Source of the DNA: an uncultured Bacteroidia bacterium
GTDB lineage: Bacteria; Bacteroidota; Bacteroidia; Bacteroidales; F082
Length of the DNA stretch: 64,000 nt
Assembly (NCBI GenBank): GCA_902774365.1
Contig: CACYHX010000017.1
Coordinates: forward strand, 1 to 64,000
Reading direction: 5' to 3'
In this document: positions 53,439 to 62,454 of the stretch, piece after piece
Layout: every line of letters begins with the position of its first letter
Position numbering within the stretch: position 1 is the stretch's first letter
Translations under genes and position numbers: made by a program
The notes under the pieces: model-generated
Databases searched by the model: none
What the model saw: the letters and a program-made list of their open reading frames with translations, nothing else
Told to the model about the DNA's origin: nothing

Positions 53439-54656
53439 TTACCACTTCAAGATCTTCCTGAAATCGTATTCCTCCGGATTCGGTAGGTACGCCTTGGCTG
53501 CCTCGTAGTCGGCAGGGCTGATGTACTGCAAGCCGTCGTTGAAGATAAGCTCGGCCTTCGGGCCGTTCAGATTGACCAAGCGCGGCTTGATCTTGCCGTT
53601 CTCGTCTTCCACGTCCTTCAGGTACAGCGGCATGATCTCACCCTTCGGGTTGGTGGTGACCATAGCGCCACTCACGCCCTTGTCGAAGAGTTTCTTCACG
53701 CCGTAGCCCAGCAAAGAGCAATAGGTCAGGTCGTAACCGTTAGGCTCGACGCAACGGATGCCGTAACCGATCTCGACGGGACGGCTCTTCACATTCATGC
53801 CCAAAGCCTTCAGACGCTGTTGTAACAAGAGATTGAAGATGTGCGCCTTACTGACGTTGCCCAGCTCGGGATGGCCGTGCTCGTCATAGGTGAAGGCCAC
53901 ACCCGACTTCTCGATTTCCTCGTCGCTCATGAAATGGAACACACCCTCGCTGATGATGACCACGCCATAGTTGACGCCCAACAGTTTGCGCTTCACGATG
54001 GAACTGACCACCAACTTGATGATGGCGTCGAAAGTCACCTCAGCCTTGTTGAACATCTCGGGGATGACCACCATCGGGCAGTGGCAGGCCGAAGTCATAC
54101 CGAATGCCAGATGACCGGCTTCACGACCCATGGCGGAGACCACGAACCAGTTGCCGCTGGTGCGGGCATCTTCGTAGATGGTCTGCACCAAATGCACAGC
54201 GGCATCCTTGGCAGAGTAGTAGCCGAACGTCGGGCTGCCCTCGGGCAACGGCAGGTCGTTGTCGATGGTCTTAGGCACATGGATATTCTGGATGGGGAAA
54301 CCACTGCTGGCCAAGAACTTGGAGATGCGGTTGGCCGTCGAAGCGGTGTCGTCGCCGCCGATGGTCACCAACAGCTTGATGTTGTTCTTGACGAAGAACT
54401 CGGTGTTGAACTCCTCGTTCTTCGGTTTGTAGCGGCTCATCTTCAAGGCCGAACCACCTTGTTTGAGGATGGCGTCGGCATAGAGAAAGTCCATCTCGAC
54501 CACGTTGGGATTGGGCTTGAAGAGGTTCTTGTAGCCTTCGTTAAGGCCGAGTACGCGATAGCCGTCCTTGAGGAAGGTCTTGGCCACGGTGCTGATGACC
54601 GTGTTGATGCCAGGTGCCGGACCGCCGCCGGCCAAAATCACTATTGATTCTTTCAT
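53439..54656 (-). CDS. Phosphofructokinase, PPi-dependent type predicted
   Basis: The product has 405 residues. The PFK fold is shown by VILAGGGPAPGINTVISTVA at the phosphate site, VTIGGDDTASTANRIS, and the catalytic VPKTIDNDLPLPEGSPTFGY. ATP-dependent PfkA has GGDGS; here the second Asp (GGDDT) blocks the ATP alpha-phosphate pocket, as in PPi-dependent enzymes. The predicted reaction is fructose 6-phosphate plus PPi to fructose 1,6-bisphosphate plus Pi, reversible. MGREAGHLA, seen in PPi enzymes, also fits. The donor is inferred from these residues only. Single gene, followed upstream by repeat A2. Confidence 0.9.
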   Translation of the reverse strand: MKESIVILAGGGPAPGINTVISTVAKTFLKDGYRVLGLNEGYKNLFKPNPNVVEMDFLYADAILKQGGSALKMSRYKPKNEEFNTEFFVKNNIKLLVTIGGDDTASTANRISKFLASSGFPIQNIHVPKTIDNDLPLPEGSPTFGYYSAKDAAVHLVQTIYEDARTSGNWFVVSAMGREAGHLAFGMTSACHCPMVVIPEMFNKAEVTFDAIIKLVVSSIVKRKLLGVNYGVVIISEGVFHFMSDEEIEKSGVAFTYDEHGHPELGNVSKAHIFNLLLQQRLKALGMNVKSRPVEIGYGIRCVEPNGYDLTYCSLLGYGVKKLFDKGVSGAMVTTNPKGEIMPLYLKDVEDENGKIKPRLVNLNGPKAELIFNDGLQYISPADYEAAKAYLPNPEEYDFRKILKW

Positions 54657-54696
54657 TGTTATGTTGTTTAGTTAGTATGTTGTTTCTCTTTTCCAT

Positions 54697-54783
54697 CGTC
54701 ATCGCGGGCTTGACCCGCGATCTCCTGAGCATTGGGAGTACCCCTTGCGCTCAGGAGATGGCGGATGTTCCTCCGCCATGACG
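54697..54783. repeat. Palindromic element A, copy 2 (87 bases), intergenic
   Basis: cgtcatcgcgggcttgaccc... to ...ctccgccatgacg, with internal hairpins gcgggcttgacccgc and gcggatgttcctccgc and outer cgtcat/atgacg ends. The central part pairs ctcctgagc with gctcaggag. It matches the reverse complement of the copy inside the O-antigen ligase-like gene at 37834-37920. It sits between the PFK and GH92 genes, both on the minus strand, and could end GH92 transcription. Confidence 0.8.
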
Positions 54784-54814
54784 ATTATGGGACAGTGTTG
54801 TCGTTCCCGGTCTA

Positions 54815-57800
54815 TTATTCAATCACCAACTCATCACAGAAGATCCAAGCCTTCTGGCCGGCGCCGACATGGCCTTCGGGGCAGGTGCCGATGGTCTTGG
54901 CCACCATCTTCACATAACGGGCTGTGGTGCGCGGACGCACTTCCATCTCTTGGATGAAAGCGCCGTCAGCATCCGCAGGGATGTCGTTCTTCACCTTGCC
55001 CACACTGCGGAAGTTCTTGCCGTCGTCGCTGACGAAATACTCCACCTCGGTAGGCATCCAAATCCAGGAGTAAATCTCCTGCAAGAAGCTGCCCGCCAAG
55101 CGGTTGATCTTCTTGGGCTGGGCCAAGTCGACGGTGGCGATGAGGTCGACGCCATAATAGCCTTGCCACGTGCCCGTGCGGAAATTGTCGTTGCCACGCA
55201 GGTGGTCGATGAGCGCCTTGACGCCACCAGCGGAGTATTGTTCGTTGTACATGTTTTCCAACTTCACGCTGCGGTTGGCGTCGATGAGATAGTATTGGGC
55301 GTCGATCACACGGCTCCAGCGGTCGCCTTGCTTGGCGGCGGCACGCACCAAGGTGTTTTCCTTCACGCAAAGCGGCTGTTCGTATGGCACTCCGTTTTCC
55401 ATCGGGTCGCTGCCGTCGATGGTGTAATAGAGTTCCACGCCCTCGATGGGATGGCTCAGGCTCACCATCAAGCTGTCGAAGAAAGTGTCGGAGTTGGCGT
55501 TGATGGTCGGGACGATGACGATGTCGTAGTCTTTGGCGATACGTACCACAGGGCAATTCTCGGGTTGCGTGGCCCAGGTCGAGTTGGGTTGGTCGGTCAT
55601 GGTGAACTCCAACTTGCCGCCATTGAAGACCTCGTCGAAGGTGATGTAGCTGCGCTCCAGAGGCTTGCCATTCAGCTTCACCGACTGCACGAAGCAGTTT
55701 TTGTCGCTCAAGCCCTTGGCCACCACTTCAAACTGCTTGCCGTTCTCGAAGGACAGCTTGAGGTTTTGGAAACGCGGCAGACCCAACACATAATAGCCTG
55801 AAGCCGGCGTGGCAGGATAAAAGCCCATGGCGGTGAACACGGCCCATGCCGACATCTGGCCACAGTCCTCGTTGCCGCAGTAACCGTCGCGGCGGTCGCT
55901 GTAGAAGTCGTCCATCACCTGCTTCACATATTTCTGCGTCTTGGTCGGCTGGCCGACAAAGTTGTACATATACACGGTGTTGTGGCTCGGCTCGTTGCCG
56001 TGGGCATACTGTCCGATGAGGCCCGTGATGTCGGGCTGCACACGACCCGTCAGGTTGGACGGAGCGTTGAAGAGGGCGTCGAGTTTGGCCTCGTATGCCG
56101 TCCAGCCGCCCATGAGGTCGATGTGGCCGTTCACATCTTGCGGCACGAAGAAGCCGTATTGATAGGAGTTGGCCTCGGTCAGCGTGAAGTTGACCTGCGC
56201 GGGGTCGAAGGGACGTGCCCAGCCGCCGTTGCGACGGCCTTGGAAGAACTGGTTCTCGGGGTTGTAGATGTTCTTATAGGCTTGGGCGCGGGTGTAAAAC
56301 TCCTTGGCAATCTCGGTCTCGCCCATGTCTTCGGCCATGCGGGCCACGCACCAGTCGTCGTAGGCATATTCGAGGGTCTTGGAGACAGCCTCGCCTTCCA
56401 TTTCAATCGGGATATAACCGTATTTCATGTAAGCGCCCATGCCACGGAAGTCGTCTTTTTGGCTGGCTACCATAGCCTCCAGTGCCTTCTTCGTGTCGAA
56501 GTCGCGGATGCCGGAGAAATAGGCGTCGGCGATGACGGGGATGGCGTGGTTGCCGATCATGCAGTAGGTCTCGTTGGCGGCCAGTTCCCAAACGGGCAGC
56601 ATATGGTGCGGGTTGGTCTCGTATTTATTAATAAAGGTGTTGATGAAGTCTAGGGTGCGCTCACGCTGCATCAAGCTGAAGAGCGGGTGCAGGCTGCGGA
56701 AGGTGTCCCACAAAGAGAACACGGTATAAACGGGTCTCTCCGACTTGTGCACCTTCAGGTCGTGGGCACGATAGCGGCCGTCGGCGTCGCTGAAGAGGTT
56801 GGGCGCCACCATGCAGTGGTAGAGTGCCGAATAAAACACCGTCTTGTTCGATTCGTTAGGGTCGGCCACGGCATAGCGTTTCAACTCGGTGTTCCATTTG
56901 TCGTAGGCTTTCTGTTTCAGCGCATCGAAGTCGAAGTCGCCATCGGCAAGTTCAGCTTTCAGGTTGTTCTTTGCGCCTTCCACGTCGACGGCGGAGAGGG
57001 CGATGCGCATCGTGATTTCGCCATTAGACTCAGGAAACATAAAATAGGCTTTCATAGGCCTGCGATTGGGCAATGGTTTTCCCTCGACAAACGGACCATC
57101 ATATTGATAACAAATCCATGGTTGAATCTCATCCTCATTAAATACAAAAGGTTTTGAAAACTCAGCATAGAAATATAGGTATTGTTCATTAGCCCAGTCT
57201 TTTGTGCGACGGAAACCACTGATGGCATGGTCATTTTCCACATTCACCTTCGCCTCATACACAATTTCGTCATTAACGCCATGAAGCATATCAAGCAACA
57301 GGAGCTGTCCGGAATCCTTTGGGTAAGTGCAACGCATCATGCCAACACGGTCTCCTGTGGTCAATTCCACTTTCACACTATCATCCAAAATGACAGAATA
57401 GTAACCCGCTTGGGCATCCTCATCTTCATGTTTGAAGGTTGCGTTGCTGTAAACCGAATCATAATACGCATACTTTTCATTCGGCAAGTCACGGTAAAAC
57501 ATAAACTCTCCCGTAAACGGCATAAATCTAAAATCTCCATAGTCGGAGCAGCCGGTGCCGCTGAGGTGGGTGGTGCTGAAGCCGAGGATGGTGTTGTCGC
57601 TGGTGTGGTAGCCCGAGCAGCCGTCCCAGTCGTTCATGCGGGTGTCGGGGCTAAACTGCACCATGCCGAAGGGCACCGTGGCGCCCGGGAAGGTGTGGCC
57701 GTGGCCTCCTGTTCCAATAAAGGGATCGACATATTGGGCCGCGTCGGTGACGTAGTCGGCCTTGGGTTGTTGAGTGCATGCTGCAAGACAAAGCAGCAAC

Positions 57801-57823
57801 AAGGGTAAGAATAGTCTTTTCAT
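54815..57823 (-). CDS. GH92 alpha-mannosidase lipoprotein with C-terminal beta and F5/8-type domains
   Basis: The product has 1002 residues from the ATG at 57823 (the frame is open further upstream but without a signal). The lipoprotein signal is MKRLFLPLLLLCLAACTQ. GH92 motifs are YVDPFIGTGGHGHTFPGATV, FSTTHLSGTGCSDYGDF, VFSLWDTFRSLHPLF, and GYCGNEDCGQMSAWAVFTAM with GFYPATPASGYYVLG. These enzymes remove alpha-mannose from N-glycans or yeast mannan in a Ca-dependent manner. Residues ~790-850 look like a chitobiase-type beta domain (ELYYTIDGSDP), and the last ~150 residues like an F5/8 type C (discoidin) module. It is surface or periplasmic. No SusCD pair is nearby. Confidence 0.93.
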   Translation of the reverse strand: MKRLFLPLLLLCLAACTQQPKADYVTDAAQYVDPFIGTGGHGHTFPGATVPFGMVQFSPDTRMNDWDGCSGYHTSDNTILGFSTTHLSGTGCSDYGDFRFMPFTGEFMFYRDLPNEKYAYYDSVYSNATFKHEDEDAQAGYYSVILDDSVKVELTTGDRVGMMRCTYPKDSGQLLLLDMLHGVNDEIVYEAKVNVENDHAISGFRRTKDWANEQYLYFYAEFSKPFVFNEDEIQPWICYQYDGPFVEGKPLPNRRPMKAYFMFPESNGEITMRIALSAVDVEGAKNNLKAELADGDFDFDALKQKAYDKWNTELKRYAVADPNESNKTVFYSALYHCMVAPNLFSDADGRYRAHDLKVHKSERPVYTVFSLWDTFRSLHPLFSLMQRERTLDFINTFINKYETNPHHMLPVWELAANETYCMIGNHAIPVIADAYFSGIRDFDTKKALEAMVASQKDDFRGMGAYMKYGYIPIEMEGEAVSKTLEYAYDDWCVARMAEDMGETEIAKEFYTRAQAYKNIYNPENQFFQGRRNGGWARPFDPAQVNFTLTEANSYQYGFFVPQDVNGHIDLMGGWTAYEAKLDALFNAPSNLTGRVQPDITGLIGQYAHGNEPSHNTVYMYNFVGQPTKTQKYVKQVMDDFYSDRRDGYCGNEDCGQMSAWAVFTAMGFYPATPASGYYVLGLPRFQNLKLSFENGKQFEVVAKGLSDKNCFVQSVKLNGKPLERSYITFDEVFNGGKLEFTMTDQPNSTWATQPENCPVVRIAKDYDIVIVPTINANSDTFFDSLMVSLSHPIEGVELYYTIDGSDPMENGVPYEQPLCVKENTLVRAAAKQGDRWSRVIDAQYYLIDANRSVKLENMYNEQYSAGGVKALIDHLRGNDNFRTGTWQGYYGVDLIATVDLAQPKKINRLAGSFLQEIYSWIWMPTEVEYFVSDDGKNFRSVGKVKNDIPADADGAFIQEMEVRPRTTARYVKMVAKTIGTCPEGHVGAGQKAWIFCDELVIE

Positions 57824-57934
57824 AAAGGTAATAGTTTGAGGCGGTAAAGATATGATAATTCCTGGCACGAATATTGATAAAATCATTTTTTTGTAAAAAA
57901 ACATCATTTTATATGTCACTAATTCAAAAATTAT

Positions 57935-57942
57935 TATTTTTG
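57935..57942 (+). promoter_or_regulatory. -7 box TATTTTTG for the T9SS propeller gene
   Basis: An exact match, 67 bases before the ATG at 58010. For the GH92 gene on the other strand only a weaker TATCTTTA (57845-57852) is seen. Confidence 0.55.
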
Positions 57943-58009
57943 CAGTCCAAATACTACAATGCAAACAACATAATGTATTAACTAATTTAATAACCTAAAA
58001 CTATTTACC

Positions 58010-60073
58010 ATGAAGAAAGTTTTATTCATGTCGCTCGCATTGGCCGTCGCTATGACCGGCTTTGCGCAAAAGAATGTGGTCGTTAAGGCCCCTCAAAAAA
58101 CCATGGTGAAATGGGAGCAATACAAAGCTCTTGGCAAAGAGGCTCCCGTGGAAAGCATCCAATTTACCCCCAATGCTTCTCCTGTCACCGCTTACTATGG
58201 CAACCGTTACGAAGACAGAGTCGATTACGATGTCATGGTTTCACAGATGGACCTCCAGTCCAACGCCTTTGTAGCCAACCGTATGTGGCGTTATAACGAC
58301 GGCACCATCGGTGTGGTGAATATGCTTCCCGACAACGGTGCCAACCGTGGCACGGGTTACAACTACTACGACGGTGAAGAATTCGGTCCCCAACCCGAAG
58401 CCCGTATCGAAGGCATCCGTACCGGCTGGCCGAGCTACAGCCAATATGGTGCAAACGGTGAAATCGTTGTTGCCCACACTGGTACCGACCTCGTTTACTA
58501 CACCCGCGCTACCAAGGGCGAAGGCGACTGGGTTGGCCCCAATCACATTCCGAACCCCAGCCTCGGCTTCCCGAATGAGGAACTGACTTGGCCCAGAGTG
58601 GTCACCTCAGGCCCCAACCACGACATCATCCACGTCATCTGCGCCACGCAAGACGATGATAAAATTTCCTATGATTTCTATGCCAAATCCACCGATGGTG
58701 AAAACTGGGTGGTGAGCACCGTTCCTACTTTCGGCGACGAGCACTTCTCGGCCGACAGCTATGCCTTGGCCTCCAATGGCAACACCGTGGTCATGCTTTA
58801 TTCAGGTGCTTATGCTGAAGACGCCTTCATCATCAAGTCGACCGACAACGGTGAAAGCTGGACCCGCACCACGATTTGGGACAACCCCTATTCCGGTATG
58901 AACTGGGACGAAGGCGGCGATGTGGAATTCGGTGATGACCACACCATGTACTGCCCTGAAAACGGTGCTGTTTGCATCGACAACAACGGTATGGTACACT
59001 GCGCTTTCTCCGTGATGGAAATCGCCAACTATGCACCCGAAGGCCAAGATTGGGGCTGCTACGTGTATTCCGGCTGGGGTATTGACGGTATCTTCTACTG
59101 GAACGAAAACATGGGCACCCTGCAACCTCACGACTGGACTTGCCCCGAAGACGGTTGGGTGTATCCTGCCGACCCGCACGATGTGTTCCGTTTCTGGTAT
59201 CCCGCCAACCAACCTGGCACCGGCGACGGCAACTATGTGACTCGTAACTTCGAACAAAACATCATCGGCTTCATGAACACCAATGTCAGCGACTTTGTCA
59301 ACGACCTGATGCATCATGAAGATGACTACCGTGCCCACTGGCTGGGCTGCTCTGCCACTCCCGCCATCTGCGTCGACGAAAGCGGTGTTGTTGCTATTGC
59401 CTTCAGCGTTATCGATCCTGAACGTCTTGGCAATATGGCAAGCTCCGCCAAGTATCCCAGAAGCGTTGTCGTTTCCTACGTCGAGCCTCCTTATGCCATC
59501 GGCGATGGTCTTTGGGAAGAAGGTAGCACTACCAACCTCACCGAAGAGCCTGGCAACTACTTCCTCAACATAGAATACTTACAGGATGTCGAAGACGAGG
59601 AGTACGGTTTCATCCACTCCGCTGACGAAGCCATTTGGGTGAACTCCATCACCAACACCGTGAACCGCGAGTTCTGGTTTGCCTTCCAAGCCGATGAATT
59701 TGTTGGCCTCAACGCCAGCAGCGGCACCCAAGCCTCTCCTTCCGACAACACCCTGTGGGTTGTGAAAGTTGTTCCGGATAGCCAAATCATCGATGGTGTC
59801 GAGGAAGAATCCGTCAACCCGATGACTGCCGTTCGCGTGTATCCTAACCCTGCCAGCGACGTGCTGAACATCGAAGTGAACGCCTCACAGGCTTCCGAGA
59901 TGAGCATCAACGTCTACAACATCATGGGTCAGAACGTGATGAGCAAGACTGCTAGCATCAACACCGGTATCAACCGCCCGAGCATCAGCACGAGCGAACT
60001 GAGCAGCGGCATCTACTTTGTCACTGTGAAGGCCAACGGCTTTGAAAACACCATGAAGTTCATCGTGAAGTAA
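58010..60073 (+). CDS. T9SS-sorted secreted protein, sialidase-like beta-propeller fold likely
   Basis: The product has 687 residues, with signal peptide MKKVLFMSLALAVAMTGFAQ. The body has repeated Asp-box-like motifs of propellers (STDNGESWTRTTIW, KSTDGENWVVSTV) and exposed aromatic, Gly- and Asp-rich strands, as in BNR/sialidase-like proteins. No sialidase Arg triad could be confirmed, so I do not assign an activity. The C-terminus is a T9SS type A sorting domain (VRVYPNPASDVLNIEVNASQ ... ENTMKFIVK). It is probably exported to the surface or released. Codon use is strongly biased, suggesting high expression. Confidence 0.75.
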   Translation: MKKVLFMSLALAVAMTGFAQKNVVVKAPQKTMVKWEQYKALGKEAPVESIQFTPNASPVTAYYGNRYEDRVDYDVMVSQMDLQSNAFVANRMWRYNDGTIGVVNMLPDNGANRGTGYNYYDGEEFGPQPEARIEGIRTGWPSYSQYGANGEIVVAHTGTDLVYYTRATKGEGDWVGPNHIPNPSLGFPNEELTWPRVVTSGPNHDIIHVICATQDDDKISYDFYAKSTDGENWVVSTVPTFGDEHFSADSYALASNGNTVVMLYSGAYAEDAFIIKSTDNGESWTRTTIWDNPYSGMNWDEGGDVEFGDDHTMYCPENGAVCIDNNGMVHCAFSVMEIANYAPEGQDWGCYVYSGWGIDGIFYWNENMGTLQPHDWTCPEDGWVYPADPHDVFRFWYPANQPGTGDGNYVTRNFEQNIIGFMNTNVSDFVNDLMHHEDDYRAHWLGCSATPAICVDESGVVAIAFSVIDPERLGNMASSAKYPRSVVVSYVEPPYAIGDGLWEEGSTTNLTEEPGNYFLNIEYLQDVEDEEYGFIHSADEAIWVNSITNTVNREFWFAFQADEFVGLNASSGTQASPSDNTLWVVKVVPDSQIIDGVEEESVNPMTAVRVYPNPASDVLNIEVNASQASEMSINVYNIMGQNVMSKTASINTGINRPSISTSELSSGIYFVTVKANGFENTMKFIVK

Positions 60074-60090
60074 TTCACAAGGACTTCGAA

Positions 60091-60124
60091 ACAAAAAAGG
60101 AGGCTCAACGGCCTCCTTTTTTGT
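60091..60124. terminator. Bidirectional terminator overlapping the pdxA stop
   Basis: 14-base arms acaaaaaaggaggc and gcctccttttttgt with loop tcaacg. The loop contains the pdxA stop codon (tca at 60105-60107), so the stem encodes the last residues of PdxA on the minus strand. Confidence 0.8.
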
Positions 60125-61082
60125 TTGCTATATCTACCGCGAGATACACGGCCCGTCGGTAAGAATCGGGCACAGCCTTGTTCGTGTTGGCCACATCAAA
60201 GGCGGGCCCGTGCATGGGCGCGGCACACACCACAGGCAAGCCTGCCCAATAGTAGGCACTCCCACCCACCGTCATCATCTTGAGCGGGAACACGCCTTGG
60301 TCGTAGTACATGGCCAATACCGCATCGTATTTCTTCCATTGCCCGTTGACAAACAGCTGCGACGCCGAGAAAGGCCCAAAGGCCAAGATATCCTTGCGCT
60401 GCGCCTCCTCGACCGCTTTCAGCACCTTGTCGTCGGCGCCGGAAACACCATGAGGGTTGATGCCCATGACGGCGATCTTGGGCGCATTGATGCCGAAGTC
60501 CGTCTTCAAGGCAGCTGACAAGGTGGCCATTCTCGTCACCAGCATGCGCTCGTCGATTTGGGCAAGCGCGGCTTCCAAAGGCATGTCGTCGGTGGCCAAC
60601 GCAATGCGCATCACGTCGTTCACCATCACACGCAACGGCGCCGCATCCTTGTAATGCGAGAGCAGAAACTCTTGGTTGTATTGCGCCACCTTAGCGCTGT
60701 CGGGAGCCATCACCAAGGCATCGGCAAGGCCGTTGAACACGTCGTCAAACGCCTTTTTCATCGAAATCACCGACATCTGGGTCGACACCTCCGTGGCAGC
60801 ACCCGGCTCAATCTTCAACTCATTCTCCACGATGTTGATAATGTTGAACTTGTTGACGCCCACCTGACGTACGTCACGTGTCAAGGCATAGTTGGGCGCA
60901 TCCATGCCGAAGTTCTTCTTGTAGTAGGAAAACGCCTTCGACTGGCCATATAAGACCGGCGTCAACATTTCGAACATCCGAGCATCGGCAAAAGTCTTCA
61001 ACATGATTTCATAGCCGATGCCGTTGAGGTCGCCGTGGCTCAACGCCACCTTCGGCAGTGGGTGGGTAGGAGTTTCTTGCAT
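60105..61082 (-). CDS. pdxA: PdxA-like dehydrogenase with altered metal site
   Basis: The product has 325 residues from the ATG at 61082; an upstream in-frame Met at 61130 is less likely. The PdxA fold is clear: KVALSHGDLNGIGYEIMLKT at the start, VMGINPHGVSGADD and LAMYYDQGVFPLK, and the end with APMHGPAFDVANTNKA. PdxA oxidises 4-phosphohydroxythreonine in pyridoxal phosphate synthesis, with three His as metal ligands. Here LATDDMPL replaces the usual LATTHLPL (His lost), YYDQG replaces YHDQG (His lost), and the substrate GHTEF motif reads YNQEF. Only the NPH His remains. It may be a paralogue with another activity; a true PdxA elsewhere cannot be excluded. Confidence 0.78.
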   Translation of the reverse strand: MQETPTHPLPKVALSHGDLNGIGYEIMLKTFADARMFEMLTPVLYGQSKAFSYYKKNFGMDAPNYALTRDVRQVGVNKFNIINIVENELKIEPGAATEVSTQMSVISMKKAFDDVFNGLADALVMAPDSAKVAQYNQEFLLSHYKDAAPLRVMVNDVMRIALATDDMPLEAALAQIDERMLVTRMATLSAALKTDFGINAPKIAVMGINPHGVSGADDKVLKAVEEAQRKDILAFGPFSASQLFVNGQWKKYDAVLAMYYDQGVFPLKMMTVGGSAYYWAGLPVVCAAPMHGPAFDVANTNKAVPDSYRRAVYLAVDIANKKGGR

Positions 61083-61176
61083 AACGTCAATTTTTAGAAT
61101 GTTGAATTTCAACATGAAAACAACCTTCAAAAATAGACAATAAAATCAAGAAAACAAAGAAAAGCGTTGATTTTTA

Positions 61177-62454
61177 TCAAAAAAGTGCCTTTTCGAAGCC
61201 TTGCATGATGATTTTGGTCGCCCCAACCTGCGATTTGAGATAGTTTCGGCAGGTTTCGGAAGCCTGGGCATAGAACGCCTCGTCGTTCATCAAACGGAGG
61301 AAAATCGCCTCCAGCTCCGCCGCATCGCGAACGGAGAACGCCCCTTGCAAGGCCACCAAGTCCACGGCCTCCTTGAAGCTCTTGTGCTTGGGCCCAAACA
61401 CCACGGGGCAGCCAAAGGTGACCGGCTCCTGGATGTTATGGATGTTGACACCAAAACCGCCGCCGATGTAGACAAAGCGGGCGTATTGATAAAGTTGAGA
61501 GAGTATACCTATCGTGTTGACCACCAATACTTTATTACCACCCATAGATACACTCGGCTGCGCCTCGGTATGACATGGGGGGAGTGCCGACCATTCCGTG
61601 TAGAGCGTCGCCTTCGGGAACATCGCCTTGATGCGTTCCACATGGCTTTCGGAGACGTCGTGAGGGGCGACGATGAGGCAATAGTCGTCGGGCAGCTTGG
61701 GAAGGAAGTCGTTCAGCAGGCGTTCGTCGGGCGGCCAGGTGCTACCCGCGATGATGCATTTGCGCCCATTGATGAAACGCTCCACCTCGGGGAAAGGCTT
61801 CGCCTGCTCAGCGATGGCTGCCACACGGTCGAAACGGGTGTCGCCACAAAGCGTGACATTGTCGTAGCCCACATTATGCAACAGCGCCACCGTGTCTTCA
61901 TCCTGCACGAAGAAATGGGTCACCGCATCGAGCTGCCTGCGGAACCATTTGCCGTATGGCTTGAAGAAAAACGACTTCTTATCAAGAATCAAAGAGATAT
62001 AAAACAACGGGACGCCTTCTTTCTTCAAAGCCCGCATGTAGTTGAACCAAAACTCATATTTGATGAAAAACGCGGCCACAAAATGATGGTGTCGCACCCA
62101 TTTGGAGGCATTCCAAGGCATATCGGCGGGCAGATACAGGACCTCGTCGGCATACGCATAGTTCTTCCGGACTTCATACCCCGACGGGGAAAAGAAAGAA
62201 AGCAGGATTTTGTAGTCGGGATGCGCCTGTTTCAGGGCCTCGATGACGGGCCGACCTTGTTCAAACTCGCCCAACGAGGCGGCATGAAACCAAACCCACG
62301 GCTCGTTAGGCTCGTCGACGGTATCGGGGATGTAAGCCTTTCTTTGTTGCCATCGGCCTTCTACCCATTGCTTGGCTTTGGGATGGCCCAATAGGGCCGC
62401 CAGCAAGATGCCGAGAGTGTATAAGAGAACGCCTAAGGTAAACAGCATTTGCAT
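61177..62454 (-). CDS. waaA: 3-deoxy-D-manno-octulosonic acid (Kdo) transferase
   Basis: The product has 425 residues. A single N-terminal membrane helix precedes the GT-B fold with WFHAASLGEFEQGRPVIEAL, SFFSPSGYEVRKNYAYAD, IAGSTWPPDERLLNDFLP, and FVYIGGGFGVNIHNIQEPVT. The family Glu/base in AASLGEFEQG is present. WaaA adds Kdo to lipid A precursor at the inner membrane. Residues ~287-305 (PPCHTEAQPSVSMGG) are encoded by palindromic element B2, in the linker before the nucleotide-sugar half, and do not occur in usual WaaA. The ATG overlaps the upstream gene stop (TGATG), so the two are coupled. The start may also be the TTG one codon upstream. Confidence 0.93.
   Translation of the reverse strand: MQMLFTLGVLLYTLGILLAALLGHPKAKQWVEGRWQQRKAYIPDTVDEPNEPWVWFHAASLGEFEQGRPVIEALKQAHPDYKILLSFFSPSGYEVRKNYAYADEVLYLPADMPWNASKWVRHHHFVAAFFIKYEFWFNYMRALKKEGVPLFYISLILDKKSFFFKPYGKWFRRQLDAVTHFFVQDEDTVALLHNVGYDNVTLCGDTRFDRVAAIAEQAKPFPEVERFINGRKCIIAGSTWPPDERLLNDFLPKLPDDYCLIVAPHDVSESHVERIKAMFPKATLYTEWSALPPCHTEAQPSVSMGGNKVLVVNTIGILSQLYQYARFVYIGGGFGVNIHNIQEPVTFGCPVVFGPKHKSFKEAVDLVALQGAFSVRDAAELEAIFLRLMNDEAFYAQASETCRNYLKSQVGATKIIMQGFEKALF
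61541..61579. repeat. Palindromic element B, copy 2, in frame inside waaA
   Basis: cccatagatacactcggctg and cgcctcggtatgacatggg form a 39-base palindrome with cccat/atggg ends. It equals the core of the 104-base element at 10298-10401. On the coding strand it gives 13-15 hydrophilic residues (PPCHTEAQPSVSMGG). Confidence 0.7.

Noticed and set aside
58010..60073. Active sialidase
   Set aside because: Asp-box-like motifs are present, but the catalytic Arg triad and Tyr/Glu pair could not be placed by eye.
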